Source of the DNA: Methylophilus sp. 13
GTDB lineage: Bacteria; Pseudomonadota; Gammaproteobacteria; Burkholderiales; Methylophilaceae
DNA length: 64,000 nt
Reading direction: 5' to 3'
NCBI RefSeq assembly: GCF_015354335.1
Contig: NZ_JADKYR010000003.1
Span: 1-64,000 of the forward strand
The position numbers and the translations under genes are program-made. Shown in pieces: positions 49,838 through 57,978 of this stretch. A model generated the notes under the pieces. The model saw only the letters and a list, made by a program, of their open reading frames with translations, did not search any database and was not told where the DNA came from. Position 1 is the stretch's first letter. Every line of letters starts with the position of its first letter.

Positions 49838-51527
49838 GGTTAATCTCCTGCAAGGTGGTTTCGCCCGCGGCCACCAGGGCCAGCCCGGATTCACGCATGG
49901 AACGGGTGCCGGTGGTGGCTGCCAGTGCCTTGATCTGGCTGATGGGGGCTTTGGATACGATGAGCTCGCGCATGCGGTCATCAAACAACAATAATTCAGC
50001 AATGCCCTTGCGGCCCTTGTAACCGCTGCCGTGACACTGGCCACAGCCCTGGCCTTTTTTAAACTGGTAATGGCTGGCGGTCGCCGGTGTGAGGCCAGAT
50101 TTAGTCAGCAAGGCGGCATCAGGGTGGTCGTCCACCTTGCAATACGGGCAAATCACGCGGATCAGGCGCTGCGCCAGAATCACATTGACCGCCGAGACAA
50201 AGCTGTAGGCATCGACGCCCATATTGGTAAAACGGCCAATCACATCAAACACATTATTGGCATGCACCGTGGTCAGTACCAAATGCCCGGTGAGCGCCGA
50301 TTGCACGGCAATTTGGGCGGTTTCGCCATCGCGGATTTCGCCCACCATGATTTTGTCCGGGTCATGCCGCAAAATCGAGCGCAAGCCACGGGCAAAAGTC
50401 AGGCCTTTTTTCTCATTGACCGGAATTTGCAAAACACCAGGCAGCTGGTATTCCACCGGATCTTCAATGGTGATGATCTTGTCCTGGCCCTGATTGATCT
50501 CGGAGATCATGCCGTAAAGCGTGGTGGTTTTACCGCTACCGGTGGGGCCAGTCACCAGTAACATGCCATACGGCGCCTCGGCCTGGGCGCGGATTTGCGC
50601 CAGCAAGGCCGGGGCAAATCCAAGGACTTCCAGGCTGATGCCCTGTGCCTCGCTGAGGGCTTTGCGGTCGAGCACGCGCAACACCGCATCCTCGCCCAGC
50701 ACACTGGGCATGATGGACACGCGCAGGTCAATGTCGCGGCCCAGCGCATGCACCTTGCAGCGTCCATCTTGCGGAATACGGCGCTCGGCAATATCCAGCT
50801 CGGACATGACTTTGATGCGCGAAATGGCCTGCTCGGCCTGCATCACGCCATTCAAACCGCCGACTTCGGTGAGCACGCCGTCAATGCGGTATTTGACACG
50901 CAAGCCTTGCAGCGTTGATTCGAGATGGATATCACTGGCCCCGGCCTTGAGCGCGTCGTACAAGGTAGAGCGTACAAAACGCACCACCGGGCTACTGTCT
51001 TCGCTGATGGATTTGAGCGAGAGCTCTTCAACCGGCGCCTCTTCTTCATGGCTGGTAGCATCACCCGCATGCACCTGATCCATCGCCCGCATTTGCGCCT
51101 CGTGAAACTGCAAACAGGCCGCAATATCATTGCGATGCGCCAGTGACCACTGCACCGGTTGCCGCACCAAATGCTGCAAGCGTACCTGCAAGGCCTCGTC
51201 AAACGGGTCGGCCATCAGCATATGCAAAGACTGATCCTCCGCTTGCATCAGGATCACGTGCCAGGCATTGGCGTCATTGAGGCCCAAGGTGTCAAACATG
51301 GGCTGCATGGCATGCATGGCCAGCGCGGTCTTCACCGGATAGTGCAGCCAGCGTCCTAAGGCCTCGACAAAGGCATCGGCGGCCAGGCCACTCAGTGATT
51401 CCAGCACCTCGACCAGCGGCCGGCCGCTTTGCGCGGCCAATAGTCGCGCCTGCTGCAGCAAGTCGCCGGACAACACGGGGGCCTCGCCCAGGGGCTGCTC
51501 CAACATGGATAAATCCTGCATATTCAT
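49818..51527 (-). CDS. gspE: Type II secretion ATPase GspE
   Basis: 569 residues. An N1/N2 region (1-150) is followed by the ATPase: Walker A GPTGSGKTTTLYGM (about 325), the Asp box (ITIEDPVEYQLPGV), Walker B (ILRHDPDKIMVGEIRDGETA), the His box (LTGHLVLTTVHANN), and a zinc site (VICPYCK...GCGQCHGSGYKGR). It powers pseudopilus assembly from the cytoplasm. PilB is a close alternative, but the genes around it are of gsp type. Confidence 0.93.
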   Translation of the reverse strand: MNMQDLSMLEQPLGEAPVLSGDLLQQARLLAAQSGRPLVEVLESLSGLAADAFVEALGRWLHYPVKTALAMHAMQPMFDTLGLNDANAWHVILMQAEDQSLHMLMADPFDEALQVRLQHLVRQPVQWSLAHRNDIAACLQFHEAQMRAMDQVHAGDATSHEEEAPVEELSLKSISEDSSPVVRFVRSTLYDALKAGASDIHLESTLQGLRVKYRIDGVLTEVGGLNGVMQAEQAISRIKVMSELDIAERRIPQDGRCKVHALGRDIDLRVSIMPSVLGEDAVLRVLDRKALSEAQGISLEVLGFAPALLAQIRAQAEAPYGMLLVTGPTGSGKTTTLYGMISEINQGQDKIITIEDPVEYQLPGVLQIPVNEKKGLTFARGLRSILRHDPDKIMVGEIRDGETAQIAVQSALTGHLVLTTVHANNVFDVIGRFTNMGVDAYSFVSAVNVILAQRLIRVICPYCKVDDHPDAALLTKSGLTPATASHYQFKKGQGCGQCHGSGYKGRKGIAELLLFDDRMRELIVSKAPISQIKALAATTGTRSMRESGLALVAAGETTLQEINRVTSLA

Positions 51528-51616
51528 TTTAAGCTTGCATCCCGTCTACAACCTCTATCCTCTGACACGACCATCCTCTACCACGCCTACTAAACCGCAC
51601 CTCTTTTTGGGGGCTC

Positions 51617-51696
51617 ATGACTCAATCGAGATTTTTCATTTGCGGTGCTGATTATTCAATCGAAACTTGTAATATGCGGCGCTCATTATTCAATCG
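51617..51696. repeat. 34-base imperfect tandem repeat at the gspF end
   Basis: ATTATTCAATCG recurs at 51651 and 51685, and ATGACTCAATCG at 51617, at exactly 34-base steps; the intervening GCGGYGCT also repeats. The third unit contains the gspF stop codon, so the gene's 3' end seems to have been duplicated in tandem. Confidence 0.65.
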
Positions 51697-52879
51697 CGCC
51701 GGCCAACTCAAAAATCGGCATATACATCAACACCACCACCAGCCCGACAATGAGGCCGATGATGACCATCAGTGCCGGTTCCAGCAGCTTGCTAAACCAC
51801 TCAACGCGGCGCGCGGTATCCTCGTCATAAAACACCCCAATCCGCCCCAGCATCTCGTCCAGCTGGCCGCTACGCTCACCCACGCGCAACATGCGGTTGG
51901 CGATAGAAGTGGTCAAACCATGCACCTCCATGGCACCAGACAGCGGCTTGCCTTCACGCACGTCAGCGATCACCTGCTGCAAGGCGCGTTGCATCTCTAG
52001 CGGTAACAGAGACTGCACCATGCCCAGGGCAGTCAACAAGGGAATTCCTCCCTGTAACAACATCCCCAGCGTGCGGTAAAAGCGGGCCAGTTGATAAATG
52101 CGCAAGGCCTCGCCCAAACTCGGGATCTGCCAGATTTTTTTCATGATCCAGGCCTGGCAAGCCGGACGCGAAAACACTAACCACAGCATCGCGATACCAC
52201 TGATGGTGCTCAATAACACCAGCTCGCCATGCCCTTGCAGCAACTGCCCCCAGCGCAGCAGCATCTGGCTGGCCCAGGGCAGCTTGTCGCCACCACTTTC
52301 ATAAATCGTGCTAAAGCGCGGCACCACATAGCCCAGCAGAAACAGCACCACCAGCCCACCGACCACGATGAGCAATACCGGATAAATCGACGCTGAAATG
52401 ATTTTTTTGCGGATGGCATCGACCTGGGCCTGATAAGCAACATGGCGTTTGAGCGCCTGCGCCATATCGCCGGTGCGCTCGCTGGCACGGATCAAGGCGA
52501 CATACAAAGGGCTGAAGACCGCGGGTTGCAAAGCCAGCGCCTGCGACAACGGCAAACCCTCATACAAGGCTGTCCGTAAAGCGGTCAGCACGGCTCTTGA
52601 GGTCTCTTGCTGCTCTTTCTCGGCCAGTCCCTCAATCGCCTCTATCAAACTCAGGCCAGACTCCAGCAGCGCCAGCAACTCCTGGCTAAACAAGCTGAGC
52701 TGAAAGCTGCTCTTTTTGATCGGCCATTGCGGAAGCGCCCATGCCCGACGCGGCTGGCGCACCTGCAAGACGCCATAGCCACGCGCCTGCGCCTGCTGAC
52801 GTGCCGCCTGCGGGTCGGCCGCCTCCAGCGACATCCAGCTGACCTCGCTGCCCTGCAATACCTTGAGCTCAAACTTCAT
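51686..52879 (-). CDS. gspF: Type II secretion inner-membrane protein GspF
   Basis: 397 residues: a leading small domain, then the duplicated cytoplasmic GspF domains (FSQELLALLESGLSLIEAIEGLAEKE and FYRTLGMLLQGGIPLLTALGMVQSLL). Three membrane helices include SIYPVLLIVVGGLVVLFLLGYVVPRF and LEPALMVIIGLIVGLVVVLMYMPIF. It is the platform protein for pseudopilus assembly. It is separated from gspE by 158 bases containing the tandem repeat. Confidence 0.93.
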   Translation of the reverse strand: MKFELKVLQGSEVSWMSLEAADPQAARQQAQARGYGVLQVRQPRRAWALPQWPIKKSSFQLSLFSQELLALLESGLSLIEAIEGLAEKEQQETSRAVLTALRTALYEGLPLSQALALQPAVFSPLYVALIRASERTGDMAQALKRHVAYQAQVDAIRKKIISASIYPVLLIVVGGLVVLFLLGYVVPRFSTIYESGGDKLPWASQMLLRWGQLLQGHGELVLLSTISGIAMLWLVFSRPACQAWIMKKIWQIPSLGEALRIYQLARFYRTLGMLLQGGIPLLTALGMVQSLLPLEMQRALQQVIADVREGKPLSGAMEVHGLTTSIANRMLRVGERSGQLDEMLGRIGVFYDEDTARRVEWFSKLLEPALMVIIGLIVGLVVVLMYMPIFELAGAIE

Positions 52880-52894
52880 GACGAGATGGCTGCT

Positions 52895-53350
52895 TTACCA
52901 GTTACCCACATCGCTATCGGCGTCCTGCCCCCCCGCCGCGCCATCGCTGCCCAAGGTCCAGACATCGTAATCGCCATGCTCACCGGGCGCGCGGTATAGA
53001 TAAGGCCGCCCCCACGGATCAGCGGGTACGCCTTTGGCCAGATAAGGCCCCTGCCACTTGGTCTCGCCACTGGGTGCCTGATTCAGCGCCGCCAGCCCTT
53101 GCTCAGTCGATGGGTAATGCCCGGTATCCAGCCGGTAGGTGTCCAAGGCACGTGACAAGGCCTCAATTTGTGCTTTGGCGGTTTTGGTTTCAGACTTGCC
53201 GATCTGCGCAAAGTACTTGGGGCCGACATAGCCAGCCAGCAGACCGATAATCACCATCACCACCAGCAGTTCCAGCAAGGTAAACCCCCGGTGTGTGTCT
53301 GGCGCAGGCGTGGCCCCTGAACGGATTGCAGATTGATTTTTTTTGGACAT
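52895..53350 (-). CDS. gspG: Major pseudopilin GspG
   Basis: 151 residues. The leader ends HRG, cleaved before FTLLELLVVMVIIGLLAG with Glu5. The body has the classic GspG sequence YVGPKYFAQIGKSETKTAKAQIEALSRALDTYRLDTGHYPSTEQGLAAL, WQGPYLAKGVPADPWGRPYLY, and DVWTLGSDGAAGGQDADSD, including the calcium-binding loop. It forms the pseudopilus shaft. It follows the tolC-like gene by 13 bases, tying the type II genes to the type I genes. Confidence 0.95.
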   Translation of the reverse strand: MSKKNQSAIRSGATPAPDTHRGFTLLELLVVMVIIGLLAGYVGPKYFAQIGKSETKTAKAQIEALSRALDTYRLDTGHYPSTEQGLAALNQAPSGETKWQGPYLAKGVPADPWGRPYLYRAPGEHGDYDVWTLGSDGAAGGQDADSDVGNW

Positions 53351-53363
53351 GATTTACCCCCGA

Positions 53364-54743
53364 CTACTTGGTCATAAACAATTGGCTCACGCGATTAAGC
53401 GTGTCCAGTGACAACAAACCACTGCTGAACTGCAAGTTCACCCAGTCGCTAATCAGGCTGTAATAAGCCTTGGTCAGTGCCAGCTGGTTGTTAAACAGCT
53501 TTTGCTGGGCTTCCAGCACTTCGTGGTTAGTTTTAAATCCGGCAAAAAATCCTTTTTGCGTGCCATCCAAGGCCACCCTGGCCGACTGCACCGCCTGCTG
53601 GTAAGCCGTGACGGATTGTTGTTGTGCGTGCAGACTCTGGTAGTACTTGCGCACATTGAACTCCACCTCGCGCAACTTGGCGGTCATGGTTTCTTCACTG
53701 GCAGTCAGGCGGCTGGCACTCTGTCGCACATTGGCACTCACATACCCGCCCGCGAACAGCGGCACATTCATTTGCAACGCCAAGGTGGTCGTGTCAAAAC
53801 GCGAGCCCAAGGTGTTATTGCTGTCGTTCTGGCTGTAAGAGCGCACACCGACCAAATCCAGCGTCGGATAATGCCCGGCCTGTTTTTTCTCGACATCCTT
53901 TTTGGCAACCTCAATATTCTGGTAGGCCGCCGCCAGCTCAGGGTGGTGTTGCCGGGCCAGCGCCAGCCAGGTTTCCAGCGGATGCTCGGCCGGGCTGAGC
54001 TGATTCAAGCCATCGACCAGCAGCTCGGCAGACAAGACATGGGTGCTGCCTGTCAGAATCTGCAGGCTTTGCTGACTGGCCTGCAAGTCATTATTGGCTT
54101 GCAAGTGCTCCACTTTAGCCACATCAAGGTTGGACTGCGCCTCACTCACCTCGACCACCGTGCCACTGCCGCGCGCATAGCGCTGTTCCGCCTGTTGCAA
54201 TTGCTGGCCGACCGCCTCCAGCTTGCGTGCCTGCACCGTTACGCGGTCTTGCGCGTATAGCGTCTCCAGATAAACCGACACCAGCTTGAGGATCAGCTTT
54301 GCGGTTTCCTGCTCCAGCAATGATTCCTGCGCACTCACATAAGATTTGGCGCCGCCATACATGGCGAGCGTCTCTTTGTTGTACAGCGGTTGCCTGACCG
54401 AGAGGCTGTAATTTTCGAGTGAATAATCAAGTTCACTATTGACGGCCCCCAGCGTGGTTTGCGTCGTGCGATCCGTATTGCCGCGCCCCTTAAGCAATCC
54501 CAGTTGTACCTTGGGGTAAAACATTGCGCGCGCCTTGGTCAACTCTTCACGCTCGGCCTCGGTATTGGCCAGCGCAGCCCGGTAGTCTGCATTATGGGTC
54601 GCCGCCAGTTGATACAGGCTATTGAGGTCGGCCTCGGCGATGACTATCCCTGGCAACGATAAGCCTGCAAGGAGGCAGACCAGTCTTAAAATCCGGAATA
54701 GACGCAAAAATATAAATAGAGAGACATATAAAGCAACCGCCAT
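53364..54743 (-). CDS. TolC-family outer-membrane efflux protein
   Basis: About 459 residues from the ATG at 54743, which starts the signal peptide (LRLFRILRLVCLLAGLSLPGIVIAEA). A longer frame to 54950 reads through an intergenic repeat and is rejected. The rest is a TolC fold: DLNSLYQLAATHNADYRAALANTEAEREELTKA, QPLYNKETLAMYGGA, and its internal repeat PLFAGGYVSANVRQSASR, NHEVLEAQQKLFNNQLALTKAYYSLISDWVNLQ. It is the outer duct of the type I secretion system. No ribosome site is obvious. Confidence 0.88.
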   Translation of the reverse strand: MAVALYVSLFIFLRLFRILRLVCLLAGLSLPGIVIAEADLNSLYQLAATHNADYRAALANTEAEREELTKARAMFYPKVQLGLLKGRGNTDRTTQTTLGAVNSELDYSLENYSLSVRQPLYNKETLAMYGGAKSYVSAQESLLEQETAKLILKLVSVYLETLYAQDRVTVQARKLEAVGQQLQQAEQRYARGSGTVVEVSEAQSNLDVAKVEHLQANNDLQASQQSLQILTGSTHVLSAELLVDGLNQLSPAEHPLETWLALARQHHPELAAAYQNIEVAKKDVEKKQAGHYPTLDLVGVRSYSQNDSNNTLGSRFDTTTLALQMNVPLFAGGYVSANVRQSASRLTASEETMTAKLREVEFNVRKYYQSLHAQQQSVTAYQQAVQSARVALDGTQKGFFAGFKTNHEVLEAQQKLFNNQLALTKAYYSLISDWVNLQFSSGLLSLDTLNRVSQLFMTK

Positions 54744-54757
54744 TGGAAAATACGTTA

Positions 54758-54876
54758 TCAGTGAGTGAGCAGGATAAAGTGCAAGGCGCACGGAGCGGAC
54801 GAGCCGAGACAGTACAAATAGTACGGCGAGGTTAGGAGTACCGCGTAACGCAGCAATTTGCCTGCGCAGCCACTGA
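54758..54876. repeat. 119-base imperfect inverted-repeat element (MITE-like)
   Basis: The left end TCAGTGAGTGAGCAGG (from 54758) and the right end, CCTGCGCAGCCACTGA (to 54876), are imperfect complements over about 24 bases. The inside is GC-rich and has a further dyad (AGTACAAATAGTAC). It sits between hlyD and tolC genes, in the promoter side of tolC. Confidence 0.5.
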
Positions 54877-54889
54877 GAACATGTTTCCA

Positions 54890-56239
54890 TTATTCTTCTT
54901 TCATTGAAGCGGCCAACCGCTTGCTCAGCGGATGCATCAGGTAATTCCACAGCGTGCGTTCCCCGGTCTTGATCACGACCTGTACTGGCATGCCCGGCTG
55001 TAACTGGCGGCCTTGCAAGGCTTGCACGCCTTTGTCCGTCAGCTTGACGCGGGCCAAGTAATAACTCTGGCTACCTTCAGGCGTAGCGGCCGGTTTGCTC
55101 AGCAGGTCTTTGGAAACCGATTTGAGCTGGCCCTCTGCCAGCAATTGCGGGCTGTTGGCAAAGGTTGAAAAGCGGATATCGGCCGCCTGGCCGACATGGA
55201 TTTTGTCGATCAGGTGTGGCGGAATCTGTGCGTCCACAATCAGCGCTTCGCCCGAGGGCACAATATCCATGAGTTTTTGCCCAGGCTGGATCACGGCGCC
55301 CACGGTGTGCACCTGCAAGCCCACCACCTGGCCTGAGGCTGGCGCGCGGACTTCAGTCCGCCCCAGTTCTTCGCGCAGTGCGCGGACTTTTTCGGCATCG
55401 GCCTCGACTTGCAATTTGACTTGCGCCATTTCTGCATCAATGTCTTTTTTCTCCAGCTGTTTGCGCTGATAAATTTGCTGTTGCAGCTCGAGAATGGCCC
55501 GCTGCGCGCGTAACAGATTGGCCTGCGTATTGGCCCGGTCGCCATGCAGGGCCGCCACACGTTGCTCCAGGTCATTTTGCTGGTTGCGTGGCGCATAGCC
55601 CTCGGCCGCCAGGGCGCGCACGCCTTGCAGTTGTTCTTCGAGCAGGCGCAGTTGCGATTCATGACTGGTCAACACGCCGCGATAGCCTTCTATCAATGCC
55701 TGATAGCCGGCAATGGCCTCTTGCTTGGCCGCAATATCCGCCGCCAGCGCCGACACTTTGGCCAGCAGCAACTGGCTCTGGTTACGCATCTGTTGCTGAA
55801 TCAGCGGATCGGCCTGCTGGCTGATCAAATCCGGGTGAAAATCAATCAGCGTGCGCTGCGTCTGCTCGGCGCGCAAGCGGTCTTCCTGCGCACGCAACCC
55901 GGCATAACGGTGACGCACCTCTTCATACCGCGCCTTGCTGGCCTGTGCATCCAGCTTGAACAGCACCTCGCCGGCGTGTACTTCCTTGCCTTCGTGCACC
56001 AACAGCTCACTCACCATGCCGCCCGACAAATGCTGCACCACCTTGTGATTGCTTTCCACGCTGATCACGCCTTCGGTCGGCACCCCCTCATCCAGAGGCG
56101 CCAGGGCGGCCCACAACACAAACCCGGCCAGGCCCGCCAGCAAAATCAGGGCGCCTTTGCGTGCAGGCCTTGCGTTATGCGCATAGTCTTCAATGGCATG
56201 GACATTGTCAGGGACAGGGCTGGTCGACATTAGCGACAT
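54890..56239 (-). CDS. HlyD-family membrane-fusion protein of T1SS
   Basis: 449 residues: a cytoplasmic start, membrane helix (ALILLAGLAGFVLWAALAP), a lipoyl half-motif (EGVISVESNHKVVQHLSGGMVSELLVHEGKEVHAGEVLFKLD), a long coiled coil (about 120-300), the second half-motif (GRTEVRAPASGQVVGLQVHTVGAVIQPGQKLMDIVP) and a beta barrel. It joins the ABC exporters to the TolC-like duct, as PrtE/HlyD do. It is encoded 2 bases after ABC exporter 2. Confidence 0.93.
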   Translation of the reverse strand: MSLMSTSPVPDNVHAIEDYAHNARPARKGALILLAGLAGFVLWAALAPLDEGVPTEGVISVESNHKVVQHLSGGMVSELLVHEGKEVHAGEVLFKLDAQASKARYEEVRHRYAGLRAQEDRLRAEQTQRTLIDFHPDLISQQADPLIQQQMRNQSQLLLAKVSALAADIAAKQEAIAGYQALIEGYRGVLTSHESQLRLLEEQLQGVRALAAEGYAPRNQQNDLEQRVAALHGDRANTQANLLRAQRAILELQQQIYQRKQLEKKDIDAEMAQVKLQVEADAEKVRALREELGRTEVRAPASGQVVGLQVHTVGAVIQPGQKLMDIVPSGEALIVDAQIPPHLIDKIHVGQAADIRFSTFANSPQLLAEGQLKSVSKDLLSKPAATPEGSQSYYLARVKLTDKGVQALQGRQLQPGMPVQVVIKTGERTLWNYLMHPLSKRLAASMKEE

Positions 56240-56241
56240 GT

Positions 56242-57978
56242 TTACTCCGTAGTAGCCAGAGGACTGGCGGCTTGTAACTGGTTTAAATAGACGATGCAGG
56301 CATCACGCGGCCCGTGGTGCAATACTTCGCCGCGCTTGAGCACCAGCAGGTCGTCAGTGATCTTGAGGATGCCGGAACGGTGAGAAATGACGACGATGGT
56401 CGTGTTGAGGGTTTTCAGCGCCTGCAATAGCTGCAGCAGCCTGGCTTCGCCAAACTCGTCCAGGCTGGCATTAGGCTCATCCAGCACCAGCAAGGCGGGC
56501 TCTTTGTAAATGGCGCGGGCCAGACCGAGCAGCTGCCGCTGGCCACCCGACAAGGGCAAGCCTTGCGCATCGAGCCGAGTATCGTAGCCTTGTGGCAAGC
56601 GCAAAATGGCCTCGTGCAAACCGACGCGCTGGCAAGCCTGCAAGATATGCGGCGTCTCGAGTGGCCCAAAGCGCGCCACATTCTCGGCAATGGTGCCTTC
56701 GAGCAAAGACACTTGCTGCGGCAGATAACCAACGCTGGTGAGTGACTGCCGCACATTGGCAGGCGTCAGCAAGGTCTGGTTCACTTCATAGCGCCCGCGC
56801 TCGGCAAATACTGCCCCGACCAGCAATCGGGCCAAGGTACTTTTGCCTGCCCCGGAAGGCCCCATCACACATAACAGGCGGCCCGGCAGAATGCTGACAT
56901 CCACCGCCTGCAGCAACGGGCGGGCCCCATGACTGACCCCGACCTGCGTCAACTGCAAGGTATAGGGCCGCAACAGGGGTGCAGCGGCGACGGTTTCCAT
57001 TGTTTGCGCCTCAGCCCCCGCCTTCACCGGCACACCCGCCATCATTTGCTGAAGCTCACCGGCGGCCGTCTTGGCTTGCAACCACTGGCGCCAGCTTTGC
57101 ACCATGACATCAAACGGTTGCAGTGCACGCGCAATCAGCACATTGGAAGCCACCATGGAACCGACACTGATCTCGCCTTCAATGGTCAACCACGCCGCAA
57201 TCGCCAGCATCAGCGATTGCAGGCAATAACGCACCCATTTGTTGAGAAACTGGCTGCGATCGCTCTGGCGTTGCCAGTGGTCTTCGGTTTCGGCTTGCTG
57301 TGCCAGCAACTGTTGCCAATGCTGGCGCAAGGTCTCCATCATGCCCAGCACATGACTGGTCTGTGCGTGCTGAATTTTCTGTTGCAAAAAATGCTCGGTA
57401 CGCTGGCGGGCGGCGTGGGTTTCCTGACCAGGCTGCGCCAAGACATGCTGATGCCACCAGGCCACCAGACACTGCACCAGGCAGAATGCAATTGCGGTCA
57501 TGCCTAGCAGCGGATGCAGGGCAAACAGGACAGCGATGTAAATCAGGCTCCAGGGAATATCCAGCAAGGCAAACAAGCCCTGCCCGGTTAGCCACTGCCT
57601 GACTGCCGTCAATTGCTGCAAGGCCTGTTGCGGCACACTGGACGCCGGGCGACTAGGATCAAACGTGGCAGTAAACACCTGTTTGCCAAAGCGCAAGTCA
57701 AACTGCACCCCGGTCTTCACCGCATACAGGCTGCGCAACCAGTCAGCCCCCGCCATGAACACAAGCAAGCCGGCTGTCAGCAGCGTCATCGCTACCAGCG
57801 TCAGCGTATTACGGCTGAGCATAACCCGGTCATACAGTTGCAGCATGTACAGCGTGGGCACCAGCATCAGCACATTGGTTAAAAAACTCAGCCAGAACAT
57901 CTGCAAAAATGCACCCTGAAAAGGCTGCATAAATGCCCACATCGGCGACTGCCGCCATCCGCCCGCTAAAGCCATCAT
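56242..57978 (-). CDS. Type I secretion ABC exporter, subunit 2 (PrtD-like)
   Basis: 578 residues. A PrtD-type membrane domain (about 1-310, with VPTLYMLQLYDRVMLSRNTLTLVAMTLL) is followed by an ATPase domain: Walker A GPSGAGKSTLARLL (about 365), LSGGQRQLLGLARAIYKEP, Walker B ALLVLDEPNASLDE, switch His in VVISHRSG. It exports an unfolded RTX protein to the HlyD/TolC partners. The gene overlaps ABC subunit 1 by four bases (ATGA). Both NTPase sites look complete. Confidence 0.93.
   Translation of the reverse strand: MMALAGGWRQSPMWAFMQPFQGAFLQMFWLSFLTNVLMLVPTLYMLQLYDRVMLSRNTLTLVAMTLLTAGLLVFMAGADWLRSLYAVKTGVQFDLRFGKQVFTATFDPSRPASSVPQQALQQLTAVRQWLTGQGLFALLDIPWSLIYIAVLFALHPLLGMTAIAFCLVQCLVAWWHQHVLAQPGQETHAARQRTEHFLQQKIQHAQTSHVLGMMETLRQHWQQLLAQQAETEDHWQRQSDRSQFLNKWVRYCLQSLMLAIAAWLTIEGEISVGSMVASNVLIARALQPFDVMVQSWRQWLQAKTAAGELQQMMAGVPVKAGAEAQTMETVAAAPLLRPYTLQLTQVGVSHGARPLLQAVDVSILPGRLLCVMGPSGAGKSTLARLLVGAVFAERGRYEVNQTLLTPANVRQSLTSVGYLPQQVSLLEGTIAENVARFGPLETPHILQACQRVGLHEAILRLPQGYDTRLDAQGLPLSGGQRQLLGLARAIYKEPALLVLDEPNASLDEFGEARLLQLLQALKTLNTTIVVISHRSGILKITDDLLVLKRGEVLHHGPRDACIVYLNQLQAASPLATTE

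Noticed and set aside
48929-50044. 371-residue frame starting inside gspE
   Set aside because: Its first 69 residues are the antisense-like, Pro/Arg-rich reading of the gspE end; a GTG at 49837 has a proper ribosome site.
53364-54950. 528-residue TolC frame starting at 54950
   Set aside because: The first 69 residues read through the end of hlyD and the inverted-repeat element; the signal peptide starts at 54743.
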